Assembly: GCF_018130385.1 (NCBI RefSeq)
Contig: NZ_JAFCLU010000038.1
Location: forward strand, 1-58,929
Reading direction: 5' to 3'
Length of the DNA stretch: 58,929 bases
Source of the DNA: Bradyrhizobium sp. AUGA SZCCT0283
GTDB lineage: Bacteria > Pseudomonadota > Alphaproteobacteria > Rhizobiales > Xanthobacteraceae
Positions 51,180-58,400 of this stretch are shown in pieces. The position numbers and the translations under genes were made by a program. The notes below the pieces were generated by a model. It was not told the DNA's origin. It made no database searches and saw only the letters and a program-made list of their open reading frames with translations. How positions within the stretch are numbered: the stretch's first letter is position 1; the number at the start of each line of letters is the position of its first letter.

Positions 51180-51223
51180 GCCGCGCAACCTAAACGGGCC
51201 TGCCTGGGCGGGCAAGCGGCCTT

Positions 51224-51481
51224 CTACGTGTCGTGTCGCTTGCGTGGCGCAAGCTGCAACAGCGTCGCGGCCAGGCGCTTCCCCGCGCCCTTGCACTTCT
51301 GGCAAACCAGTCGCCCGGCGAGATCGTGCACGCACGTTGTCGGCGGTCGGCGCAGCGCGGCGAGATCGACATCGCGCGCCGTCTTGCACCGGCTGCATCT
51401 GACCTCCAGCCATGGATAGCCGCCGTTGATGGCCTGATCGATGGTCGGGCTCGGGTCGATGGGGCCGCCATCTGACCACAT
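51224..51481 (-). CDS. Small zinc-ribbon protein (paralogue of the one at 57981)
   Basis: 85 residues. The core GYPWLEVRCSRCKTARDVDL with LRRPPTTCVHDLAGRLVCQK and C gives two CxxC knuckles, so a zinc ribbon. The same pattern GY-x-LEV-x-C-x2-C ... RRP ... H(D/E)L ... C-x2-C occurs in the protein at 57981-58397. It sits between a basic hypothetical gene and a membrane protein gene in a minus-strand set. Function unknown; nucleic acid binding is the usual role of such ribbons. Confidence 0.75.
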   Translation of the reverse strand: MWSDGGPIDPSPTIDQAINGGYPWLEVRCSRCKTARDVDLAALRRPPTTCVHDLAGRLVCQKCKGAGKRLAATLLQLAPRKRHDT

Positions 51482-51496
51482 GCGTTCGTTGAAGGA

Positions 51497-51802
51497 CTAA
51501 CAGGCCAGATTATCCGCTTCCCGGATCAGCGCCTCGCCCTCGCGACGCTTTTCCGCCGAACGCTCGGCGAAGATGTGCGTCATCGCCCGGCTCTTGGCGA
51601 GTTCTTTTGTCAGCGCCTTCCGGTCGCCGCCGGATAGCGGCGCTGGGTGATGCTTCGGGGCCATCACACATTTGAGCGCGCCGCACCGGTTCGTGCAATC
51701 GCCCGAGATGTTGGGTGAGCGGGCGTCCGGAACTCTACCGCCGGCCGTGTTCCTTGATTTCGCCTTGCGGAATTGACCCTCGGTGCGGTATATCCGCACC
51801 AT
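51497..51802 (-). CDS. Basic hypothetical protein, doubtful start
   Basis: 101 residues with a basic N-terminus (MVRIYRTEGQFRKAKSRNTA), a cysteine-containing middle (SGDCTNRCGALKCVMAPKHH) and a charged helical tail (RSAEKRREGEALIREADNLA). Its ATG overlaps the ATG of the divergent DUF4238 gene by two bases, which cannot leave room for both ribosome sites, so its true start may be further inside or the gene may be spurious. It lies 15 bases upstream of the zinc-ribbon gene. Confidence 0.5.
   Translation of the reverse strand: MVRIYRTEGQFRKAKSRNTAGGRVPDARSPNISGDCTNRCGALKCVMAPKHHPAPLSGGDRKALTKELAKSRAMTHIFAERSAEKRREGEALIREADNLAC
51782..51800. promoter_or_regulatory. 7-5-7 palindrome before the DUF4238 gene start
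   Basis: ggtgcggtatatccgcacc is a perfect inverted repeat (7-base arms, 5-base spacer) ending one base before the DUF4238 start codon. Placement and symmetry suit an operator. It may also be a stem hiding the start. Confidence 0.4.
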
Positions 51803-52724
51803 GCAACTGCCGCGCAAGCACCACTACAAGCCACAGTTCTTCCTCGGCCGATGGGCGGGAAAGGACCGGCAGCTTTGCGAGATGAAACTGATCCATGGAA
51901 AGCTCGTGTCAAGCCGTCGTTCCCCGGCCGGTACCGGCTACATCAAGGACCTATACCGCACCGCAGGGGTCGCCGAGGAACGGTCGCAAGACCTTGAGAC
52001 GAATTTCATGTCGCCAATCGACAACGGCGCGGCGACCGCGTTGCAAAAGCTCACTTCGGGCCGGCTGCTAGATGCCGACGACCGCATCGCTTGGGCGCGG
52101 TTCATGCTGTCGCTGATCTATCGAAATCGTGAGTGCGTCGAAACCATCAAGACCCACATGGCAAACATGTGGGACGAAGGCACCGGTGCCTTGGAGGCGG
52201 AATGGGCCGCGAACCGTGATCCGCATGACCAGCGGACCTTCGCCGAGGTGACCGCATCCCGGGAGCCGGCTGCTGCCGCGATCAGCGCCACGAACATGAT
52301 GGCGGACATCATCGCCAACAGCCGCGCCGTCCCGGATATTGCCAGTATGCCTTGGATACGCATCGATTTGCGCGCGTCCGAGAGGCCGTTGATGACATCG
52401 GACAGGCCGCTGGTGTTCATCCCGCTGGAAAACCCCAAGGCCTACATGGCTCTGCCGATTGGTCCTCACGATCTGTTCGTCGCGGCGAGAGATGACCAAT
52501 TCTTGATGGCTTTGGCCGCTCGCAATCCAACCCTCATTGCGCGACAGATGAATAAGGATGTCGTCTCGCAGGCCCGGCAATTCGTCTGGGGCGTCGATGA
52601 TGACCAGCTAGATTTCGTGCGCACCTATGTCGGCGCGGCCCCTGATCGCGTCATCATCACCGATGCCCAGCGAGAAGAGGCGCTGGCTGCGGCGCGCGGC
52701 TGGCAGCCGGCCGATGCCGGATAG
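51801..52724 (+). CDS. DUF4238 domain protein
   Basis: 307 residues from MQLPRKHHYKPQFFLGRWAG, the diagnostic start of DUF4238 (HHYxPQF). Downstream blocks IDNGAATALQKLTSGRLLDA, ERPLMTSDRPLVFIPLENPK and MALPIGPHDLFVAA match the family, in which a buried histidine-rich N-terminus and a DRP motif recur. Biochemical role unknown; many members occur on islands and near defence genes. Its stop lies inside the next gene, so the two form a coupled pair. Confidence 0.85.
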   Translation: MQLPRKHHYKPQFFLGRWAGKDRQLCEMKLIHGKLVSSRRSPAGTGYIKDLYRTAGVAEERSQDLETNFMSPIDNGAATALQKLTSGRLLDADDRIAWARFMLSLIYRNRECVETIKTHMANMWDEGTGALEAEWAANRDPHDQRTFAEVTASREPAAAAISATNMMADIIANSRAVPDIASMPWIRIDLRASERPLMTSDRPLVFIPLENPKAYMALPIGPHDLFVAARDDQFLMALAARNPTLIARQMNKDVVSQARQFVWGVDDDQLDFVRTYVGAAPDRVIITDAQREEALAAARGWQPADAG

Positions 52725-53418
52725 TGTCGTGCCCAGACCGTGGGCCGAAAATTTAGCCGAGGCACGGCGGCTTGCCGCTGGCTTGAGCGCCAGCCTGCCC
52801 GACAAGATAGAAATCGCTGCAATCGGCGTTCGTTCGAAGGCTCCGTTCCAGCTTATCTCCGTCTGCGAAGCGCTGATCTGGCGCACCGAAGAGTTGGCGC
52901 GCAATGCGTGCGATGCCGTCGAAAAGGAAGACTTCACCGTCGCGGCGTTGCTGATCCGCAGCATCGCCGAGAGCGCGGCGATGACTTGGTATCTGCTCGA
53001 AATTTTAGAGAACCGGAAGGGCTACACGCCGGCCGAACTTAACGACAAGCTGATGAGAATGTTCGCGGGCTCGAAGAACGGCTGGGCCGACGGGCCGGAA
53101 GCCATCAGTGTGCTAACTTTCGTCGAGCGATTGAATAGGAAACTACCGGGCTTTCAGGCAGCCTATAATTCGCTGAGCGAGTACGCGCATCCGAACTGGT
53201 TAGGCGTTTCCGGTTTGTACTCGAAAATCGACCGCGAGAATTTCACTGTGCACTACGGTCGTGGCCTTCGCACCGAACCCGCCGGCCATCAACTGGCGAA
53301 TGCACTTGTTGGCGGCCTTCTCACATTCGAAGATGGATACAACAAGATCACCGATGCCATGCCCGCGTTCATAGACGAGCTTGAAAAGCTCTCTGACGAA
53401 TGGCCCATCGCTCCGTAA
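52714..53418 (+). CDS. DUF5677/HEPN-like hypothetical protein
   Basis: About 234 residues, mainly helical. LLIRSIAESAAMTWYLLEIL and AAYNSLSEYAHPNWLGVSGL match the pattern of DUF5677-type and related HEPN-like helical bundles (ExxAxxxYLL ... S-YxHP). A catalytic RxxxxH of HEPN RNases is not evident in order, though an SEYAHP histidine is conserved. It overlaps the DUF4238 gene by 11 bases. The ATG at 52714 is chosen for that coupling; another in-frame ATG lies upstream at 52627. Confidence 0.65.
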   Translation: MPDSVVPRPWAENLAEARRLAAGLSASLPDKIEIAAIGVRSKAPFQLISVCEALIWRTEELARNACDAVEKEDFTVAALLIRSIAESAAMTWYLLEILENRKGYTPAELNDKLMRMFAGSKNGWADGPEAISVLTFVERLNRKLPGFQAAYNSLSEYAHPNWLGVSGLYSKIDRENFTVHYGRGLRTEPAGHQLANALVGGLLTFEDGYNKITDAMPAFIDELEKLSDEWPIAP

Positions 53419-54192
53419 CAACGTCGGTCGATCTACGGGGAGGGCGTTGTACCTTCGTACCTTGCTCCAGTTGTGCGCTGCAAGGAGCTTGGGGGGGTGG
53501 TCTTGTCGACAGTCTAGCTCGAACTGATTTATTAACTATTGGCCTCGGCGGCGAACGCGAGGACCACTGGCGCGACCACAATCCCAGAGATTAGTGGGAA
53601 ATAACTCACTGTCATGGTGCGCCTCGCGTCAAAGCATTCGCTTGGCTACAAATAAGCATAGGAGGACTGAGCCCGACGTGACCGCGGTCAGGGTCATATT
53701 TATTAAGCTGCCGACTGCGGTTGAAATTGCCGTCAGTGGACGATCCTCCGGCCGCAATGATTTGGCCTTGCGCATTTTAGCTGCCATGGCGATCCTTGGA
53801 CGGGTCAGGCTGCGATGCAGCCTGACCCTGACGCTTCCCTGTCGGGTTGATCCCGATCATGAGCACACCATCGCACCCGTGCTCGATGAAATGCTTAAGC
53901 TGAAAGGTCAATCAGACATTACCAAGGGGGATGGTTTACAGAAACGCGGATGCGCTTCCGAGCGCGAAAGGAGTGCGTTTTGCGGCGTGACACGCGCTGA
54001 CATCTTTCTGATCTTAGTGGTGCGAGAACCTAATGTCCGCTTTGAGGAGGCGATCAGACTTGCCGGTTGCGCCCGTGTTTGACCAGAAGCGGAACTTTAG
54101 CTTCTACCCAAATAGGCGACGGTTTCTATCTCCACCAACACTTCCGGCTTCGCAAGGGACCGTACCTCGGGCGGTTCCCGGTGCGAACCTCG
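53419..54192. other. Long stretch without a confident gene
   Basis: About 770 bases between the DUF5677-like gene and the convergent PLD-like gene. A frame from 53594 to 54082 is open for 162 codons, but the product has no domain, odd composition and no ribosome site, so I do not call it. The one striking object is the perfect hairpin at 53802-53828. Decayed sequence is likely. Confidence 0.5.
53802..53828. repeat. Perfect 12-base hairpin
   Basis: gggtcaggctgc is followed after GAT by its exact reverse complement gcagcctgaccc. There is no T-run, so simple intrinsic termination is unlikely. It could be a transposon end, a recombination site or a relic of an RNA gene. Confidence 0.6.
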
Positions 54193-54915
54193 TTAGAGCG
54201 GTGTCGCTGATGACCACATTAGTTCGTAGGCATCAATCTTGAGCTTCCCCGCGTCCGGTGGCATTCGGACGAGACTGGTGTGCGAGCGCTTTGCCAAGTC
54301 CTTGAACGATTGCCCGAGCACAAAGGCTGTCTTGCCGTCGATCAGGATCAGTCGATCATGCAGACTGCGCGGTAAGCCGAGCCGAACCTCAAGCGACTGC
54401 TTCATCTGCTGCGCCCAGTGCCGAGCCGCTGGCTTCAGCGCCTTGCTATGCGTTGCTTCGGTCAAGACCCGCACCGACGCATTGTCGGGCGCCAGCACGG
54501 CATAGTCAGTGAGCACCTTCGCATCGGCATAAGGATCGACGATGAACACGTCGGCTGTCGCCGTGCCCAGCGCCTTGCCAACCGCAGCAAACGCATCGAA
54601 GGCATGGCCGGCAGCGATGAACGCTCCCTGCAACTCGGCGGGCGCGTGAAGCTCTGCCTTCGCAAGTGCCTGATGTGCGACGGCCAAGATCGTACTCCAA
54701 TTCCCGTCACGCAGTCCGCCTTGCAAATGCAGTGACGCGACTTTGAACGAAACGATGCCCACCGTGTCGACCAACTTACCCGCTTCGATCAGCGCCAAGA
54801 CCTGGGCGACCCAACGGTGCGTTTCGGGTGTCGGGTCGGCCTTCAGATCGGGCGTGTCGGCGATCAGGCTGCCGAGCCGCAGGTAGGTTGCTTCCGTCGT
54901 CAATGGGTGTGTCAT
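54193..54915 (-). CDS. Phospholipase D-like domain protein
   Basis: 240 residues. The C-terminal half holds LHDRLILIDGKTAFVLGQSF followed by KDLAKRSHTSLVRMPP, the single HxR/HxK-like motif of a divergent phospholipase D fold that also occurs in island proteins. The N-terminal part is helical (HQALAKAELHAPAELQGAFI; VFIVDPYADAKVLTDYAVLA). It is a possible phosphodiesterase or nuclease. It ends the minus-strand envelope-gene set. Confidence 0.75.
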   Translation of the reverse strand: MTHPLTTEATYLRLGSLIADTPDLKADPTPETHRWVAQVLALIEAGKLVDTVGIVSFKVASLHLQGGLRDGNWSTILAVAHQALAKAELHAPAELQGAFIAAGHAFDAFAAVGKALGTATADVFIVDPYADAKVLTDYAVLAPDNASVRVLTEATHSKALKPAARHWAQQMKQSLEVRLGLPRSLHDRLILIDGKTAFVLGQSFKDLAKRSHTSLVRMPPDAGKLKIDAYELMWSSATPL

Positions 54916-54921
54916 GAGGAT

Positions 54922-55506
54922 TTACGGATCAATGAACTGGATGTGCTGCGGAGCGCCCTTAAACTCCTGCCGCTGCAAAATGAAGCCAACCGTGAGCCAA
55001 ATTCCAACCCCTATGATGATCGACCCCGGTCCAAGGGAATTGTCGATAGTGTAGGCGACCACGAACCCAGCGAACGCTGAAACGATCGAGACTAACAACC
55101 ACAGCACCCGAACCATCTTCCGTTCCAGCCAAGCCACCCGTTCGTTGAGTTGATCGACTTCAACCTGCGTCATTTCAGTTCCCCAGTGTGTCATTTCGCA
55201 ATTTCCAAAATAAGGCTTGGACATCGGTCCGCACTTGCTGTTGTCGGGGTTGAGACACCGAAGACCGCCCCCATCCCATGCCCGCCAAGTTGTCGAGTAA
55301 CATTCTGCGCCGACGTTCGGGTACAAAACACCGCAAAGGTGCGAAGTTGAAAAAACGTAGCTTTGCTCATCCATGCATATTTCGGTCTGCACCGGATCAG
55401 CCTGGGCTTTCTTAATGCAGGCTTGGAAAGCGCGGTTTTTGTCATCGTCGCACCCGCACAATGCAAGGCCTGCGATCAGGACCGCAGCCATTCTCGTAGC
55501 GGACAT
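54922..55506 (-). CDS. Predicted lipoprotein with C-terminal membrane helices
   Basis: 194 residues. The signal MSATRMAAVLIAGLALCGCD has a lipobox-like LCGC (lipidation at Cys19). A cysteine-rich exterior domain follows (KAQADPVQTEICMDEQSYVF; LCGVLYPNVGAECY; CGPMSKPYFGNCEM), then a short coiled segment and two membrane helices (MVRVLWLLVSIVSAFAGFVV; SIIIGVGIWLTVGFILQ). A lipoprotein with extra helices is unusual. It starts six bases before the PLD-like gene. Confidence 0.75.
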   Translation of the reverse strand: MSATRMAAVLIAGLALCGCDDDKNRAFQACIKKAQADPVQTEICMDEQSYVFSTSHLCGVLYPNVGAECYSTTWRAWDGGGLRCLNPDNSKCGPMSKPYFGNCEMTHWGTEMTQVEVDQLNERVAWLERKMVRVLWLLVSIVSAFAGFVVAYTIDNSLGPGSIIIGVGIWLTVGFILQRQEFKGAPQHIQFIDP

Positions 55507-55533
55507 GCTGCTTCACCCCTTTGGGTTGCCGTT

Positions 55534-56136
55534 TCAGCGGGGCGTCGATGGCGGCGGCGGGAATTTATTTGCGGAGGGGCTGGGCTGGAATGGGGTGATC
55601 GGTAGTGGTCGCTTACCCTGCAGTAGCTCCAACGCGAATTGTCGTATAGCGTTCTGTTCGGCCTCGATATTGACCCAGCCCTGCGGAGCGTAAGAGTACT
55701 TTGCAAGCTCACGCTTATCGAGCGCGAAGCCCAAATGCTTTCCAATCTCAAACATCATCTCGTTGAAAGCGTCGTCGCGCCCATCAACGAAATGGCGAAT
55801 AGCCTCGTTTGATGATCCCGGCGGCAAGGCCGGGCCCCCTAGGTTGTCGATGTATTTCTTGTAAGCGGTGATTACCCTATCATCGTCGTGAAATTCGGTC
55901 TGGATCACATTGAGCGCCGTGACATGATCGGGCGAAAGCGTCACCCGCCGTGTCCTCATGAGTGCGTGAAACGTATCGTATTTCCTGCGGCGCTTCTCTC
56001 GCTTTTCTTCAAAGCGAAGCGTAATCTGGACGGCTACGATCGGGCCAACGACAATAGCAACGGCTGTGACGATAAGGATTGCGACGTTGAGCCAATCCTT
56101 GAATTGCATGCACCAGAAGCCCTCGGGGCAATTCAT
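55534..56136 (-). CDS. Single-span membrane protein (DUF6680-like)
   Basis: 200 residues: a helix near residues 17-40 (VAILIVTAVAIVVGPIVAVQ), then EEKREKRRRKYDTFHALMRT and RRVTLSPDHVTALNVIQTEF, a pattern seen in DUF6680-type membrane proteins where an arginine-rich helix and the LSPDHV(T/R)ALN block recur. The C-terminus is proline-rich. Its ATG overlaps the GrlR-like stop by four bases. A start at 56109 is possible. Confidence 0.7.
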   Translation of the reverse strand: MNCPEGFWCMQFKDWLNVAILIVTAVAIVVGPIVAVQITLRFEEKREKRRRKYDTFHALMRTRRVTLSPDHVTALNVIQTEFHDDDRVITAYKKYIDNLGGPALPPGSSNEAIRHFVDGRDDAFNEMMFEIGKHLGFALDKRELAKYSYAPQGWVNIEAEQNAIRQFALELLQGKRPLPITPFQPSPSANKFPPPPSTPR

Positions 56137-56477
56137 AACGGTATATCCTTGACCTTTTCAAATTTCGCATTCACAGGACCCAGTGGCGTCTCGATTGTTA
56201 TGACGCGGCCATCGGCAAAATTGGCTGGAAGCGTGAGCTTCACCGAGACCCTAGTCGGAGCAATGCCAGCGGGCGCTCCAGTGATAAGTGGGGCTCCGGC
56301 AGGGAGCACATATTCGACTACGCCTTCTAGACTGCCGTCGCGTTTGGTCTGATAGGAGCCGTCATATTGCATCGTTGCGACATCGACACCGACGAGCATT
56401 CCGTCGCCGATATAGAAAAGGCCAATGCTTTGACCCGCGACGCCCGTGAAGTAGGCGACGTAAAGCGCCTTCGCCAT
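56133..56477 (-). CDS. GrlR-like regulatory protein
   Basis: 114 residues: MAKALYVAYFTGVAGQSIGL, FYIGDGMLVGVDVATMQYDG, SYQTKRDGSLEGVVEYVLPA. The short beta-barrel pattern, including D-x-YDGSYQ, is that of GrlR, a repressor of GrlA in enteropathogens with many homologues of unknown role in rhizobia. No GrlA partner is seen. First gene of the downstream minus-strand set. Confidence 0.8.
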   Translation of the reverse strand: MAKALYVAYFTGVAGQSIGLFYIGDGMLVGVDVATMQYDGSYQTKRDGSLEGVVEYVLPAGAPLITGAPAGIAPTRVSVKLTLPANFADGRVITIETPLGPVNAKFEKVKDIPL

Positions 56478-56899
56478 CTGAATTGGTTCTCCCTCCCGGG
56501 CCAAGCCTGATGCCCTTGGGGTAGCACACTAAATTGTGTGACCGTAGGCCCTCCCGCGCTAGATGCACCGATATTTTGGGTCCGAGCGAGCGCAGACGAT
56601 GGGCACGCCATGGCGACGCATCTCGGTTGACCCATCCCATCGAGTTTGGCGTCCTTCGGTAGGAATGAGATTATGGGGGGACCGCGCGACGGCACTGTTC
56701 CATGATATTTGCCCCGCCGGTTTTCCGGGTTGCGTTGCGGATCGGTGCAAAATTTGGAAGGATCGACGCGAGCGCGATGGCGGTGCGCCACCGCTCCCGG
56801 TGCGCGGTGCCTGCTGTGTTCGTCATGAGTGACTGGCGGCTCGTCGTGAGTGATGGCTGGCGATGGTGGCGCGGTGGCGTGCGCCCCAGCCGAGGCTGT
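56478..56899. other. Intergenic region between two minus-strand gene pairs
   Basis: A 422-base gap between the GrlR-like start and the coiled-coil membrane gene stop. Both strands have short open frames but none with a ribosome site or a recognisable domain. It presumably holds the promoter of the GrlR-like operon. Confidence 0.45.
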
Positions 56900-57424
56900 T
56901 TAAAGCGGAGGCAGCGGCGGCTCTATGCCGAACTTCTGGAGTTCGCGACGAGCTTTGAGCCAATCGAACAGGCGCGGCAGATCGGTCAAACGGTTGGGAG
57001 ACCCCTCTCGCTCTCGCCTTTCTCTCAGATAGGTCAGATGTTCGGGGTCGTCGATCTGTTCGTGTTCGACAATGGCAAGGAGGCGATCAACGGTCTTTGG
57101 ATTTTGCGCTGCCCACGTCAGGAATGCATCGTATTCCGCCTGCTCGCGCCGTTCTTCAGCCTCCAGTTTCGTCCGTTCCCGCTCGTCTTCCAGTTTCTGT
57201 TTTCGCGCCGCGAACTTCCAAGAAAATAAATCCACCACTTCCCCAACGGTGCTTATTGCTGCGATGGCGTAGAGAACCAGCAAAATGTTCAACAACCACT
57301 TTGTAGCTGTTTGGCCAATGTGGATTTCGATCTCGCTGCGAAACCAAAATGCGGCAGCGATCAACGCAGCTCCGACAAGAGCGCCGAGCAACGCTTCCCC
57401 GAGGTCCTTTCTGTCGAGGATCAT
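56900..57424 (-). CDS. Membrane protein with cytoplasmic coiled coil
   Basis: 174 residues from MILDRKDLGEALLGALVGAA: two membrane helices (LIAAAFWFRSEIEIH... and TKWLLNILLVLYAIAAISTV), then a highly charged coiled coil (ARKQKLEDERERTKLEAEER) and a helical end. Its start overlaps the preceding gene stop by four bases, so the two are coupled and may form one complex. No family is recognised. Confidence 0.75.
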   Translation of the reverse strand: MILDRKDLGEALLGALVGAALIAAAFWFRSEIEIHIGQTATKWLLNILLVLYAIAAISTVGEVVDLFSWKFAARKQKLEDERERTKLEAEERREQAEYDAFLTWAAQNPKTVDRLLAIVEHEQIDDPEHLTYLRERREREGSPNRLTDLPRLFDWLKARRELQKFGIEPPLPPL

Positions 57425-57810
57425 TGCAGTTGCATGCCCAGATACACTATCGCGACAATTACCCATGAGAGGCAGACTAGCACGAAGATGGACTTGGCCC
57501 CGATGCCCAACCATCCGGTCTTTTCGACGCCGTAGTTCCGGGCCATCTTGGTGATGATTGTCCCAGCTACCGAAATGACGACTAGCGTGAACAGGCCATC
57601 AACTGAGTTTGGCAAAGCCATCGCTGTGTTAGTGATGAAGTAGAGCACGTACAAAACTGTACCGACCGCGAACCCTACCAACGAAATCAGGAACGCCGTG
57701 GAGTATGGTATATGCCGCGCGAAGTATTTGACCCCAACTGACGCCAGCAGCGCAAAGACCACAGTAAGCGCAGCACCGCCCACTAAAACCTGCAACATCG
57801 CCCCAGCCAT
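57421..57810 (-). CDS. Polytopic membrane protein
   Basis: 129 residues, four membrane helices (MLQVLVGGAALTVVFALLAS, STAFLISLVGFAVGTVLYVL, DGLFTLVVISVAGTIITKMA, SIFVLVCLSWVIVAIVYLGM). Hydrophobicity is the only clue to role. It is first of a coupled pair on the minus strand. Confidence 0.75.
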   Translation of the reverse strand: MAGAMLQVLVGGAALTVVFALLASVGVKYFARHIPYSTAFLISLVGFAVGTVLYVLYFITNTAMALPNSVDGLFTLVVISVAGTIITKMARNYGVEKTGWLGIGAKSIFVLVCLSWVIVAIVYLGMQLQ

Positions 57811-57980
57811 TTACCACTGCCCCGCAATATATGGTTGCATAATGTTCCGTTACGGGCGCTAGGGGAAGCTTTGTGAGAGAGGTTAGTTGAGGTGGATGTC
57901 CGACGGTTGTGCCCGGTACGCCGACCGCCCCAATCTGTAGCGGCTTGCCTCCCCCGCGCGGCCCGGCGATCCTCTCCCGC

Positions 57981-58397
57981 ATGGGTACCAAGTCACGGGA
58001 AACCATTTACGGCGCATCGATCCGCGCTGCCTCAGAACAAGCAGCGCAGGCGCGCAAGACCGCCGACCGTTTGGCCTGCGAGGCTTGGAACAAGCGGATG
58101 CTCGGCTTTCAGGGACCGGCGCAGCCTTCACCTGCGTTGGGCGATGCCCTCAATGCCGGTTACCTCTATCTCGAGGTGAAATGCCTTGGTTGCAATACGC
58201 ATCAGACCGTCGCGCTTAACACCGTCAGGCGGCCGAAGGCAACGCCGATCCACGAACTGGAACGCTACATGCGGTGCAAGGATTGCTCGCGGCTTCAGGG
58301 GCGGCCGTACAAGCGGAGCCATCTGGTGGCGCTTCGGCCGACGAAGATTTCCGCCAACGATCCGGCGTCAACATGGTGGCCAGGGGAGCGAGACTGA
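57981..58397 (+). CDS. Zinc-ribbon protein paired with an SRAP gene
   Basis: 138 residues. After a helical, alanine-rich start comes GYLYLEVKCLGCNTHQTVAL and RRPKATPIHELERYMRCKDC, the same two-CxxC core as in the protein at 51224-51481, then a basic tail (GRPYKRSHLVALRP). It lies three bases before the SRAP start, so the two are coupled. The pairing with an abasic-site repair protein suggests a DNA-related role for the ribbon. Confidence 0.78.
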   Translation: MGTKSRETIYGASIRAASEQAAQARKTADRLACEAWNKRMLGFQGPAQPSPALGDALNAGYLYLEVKCLGCNTHQTVALNTVRRPKATPIHELERYMRCKDCSRLQGRPYKRSHLVALRPTKISANDPASTWWPGERD

Positions 58398-58400
58398 GGC

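Noticed and set aside
53594..54082. 162-codon plus-strand frame in the empty stretch
   Set aside because: No ribosome site, odd composition, no domain, and it reads through a perfect hairpin; left uncalled.
56563..57229. Plus-strand frames opposite the coiled-coil membrane protein
   Set aside because: They are antisense to a gene with clear membrane helices and coiled coil, and lack ribosome sites.
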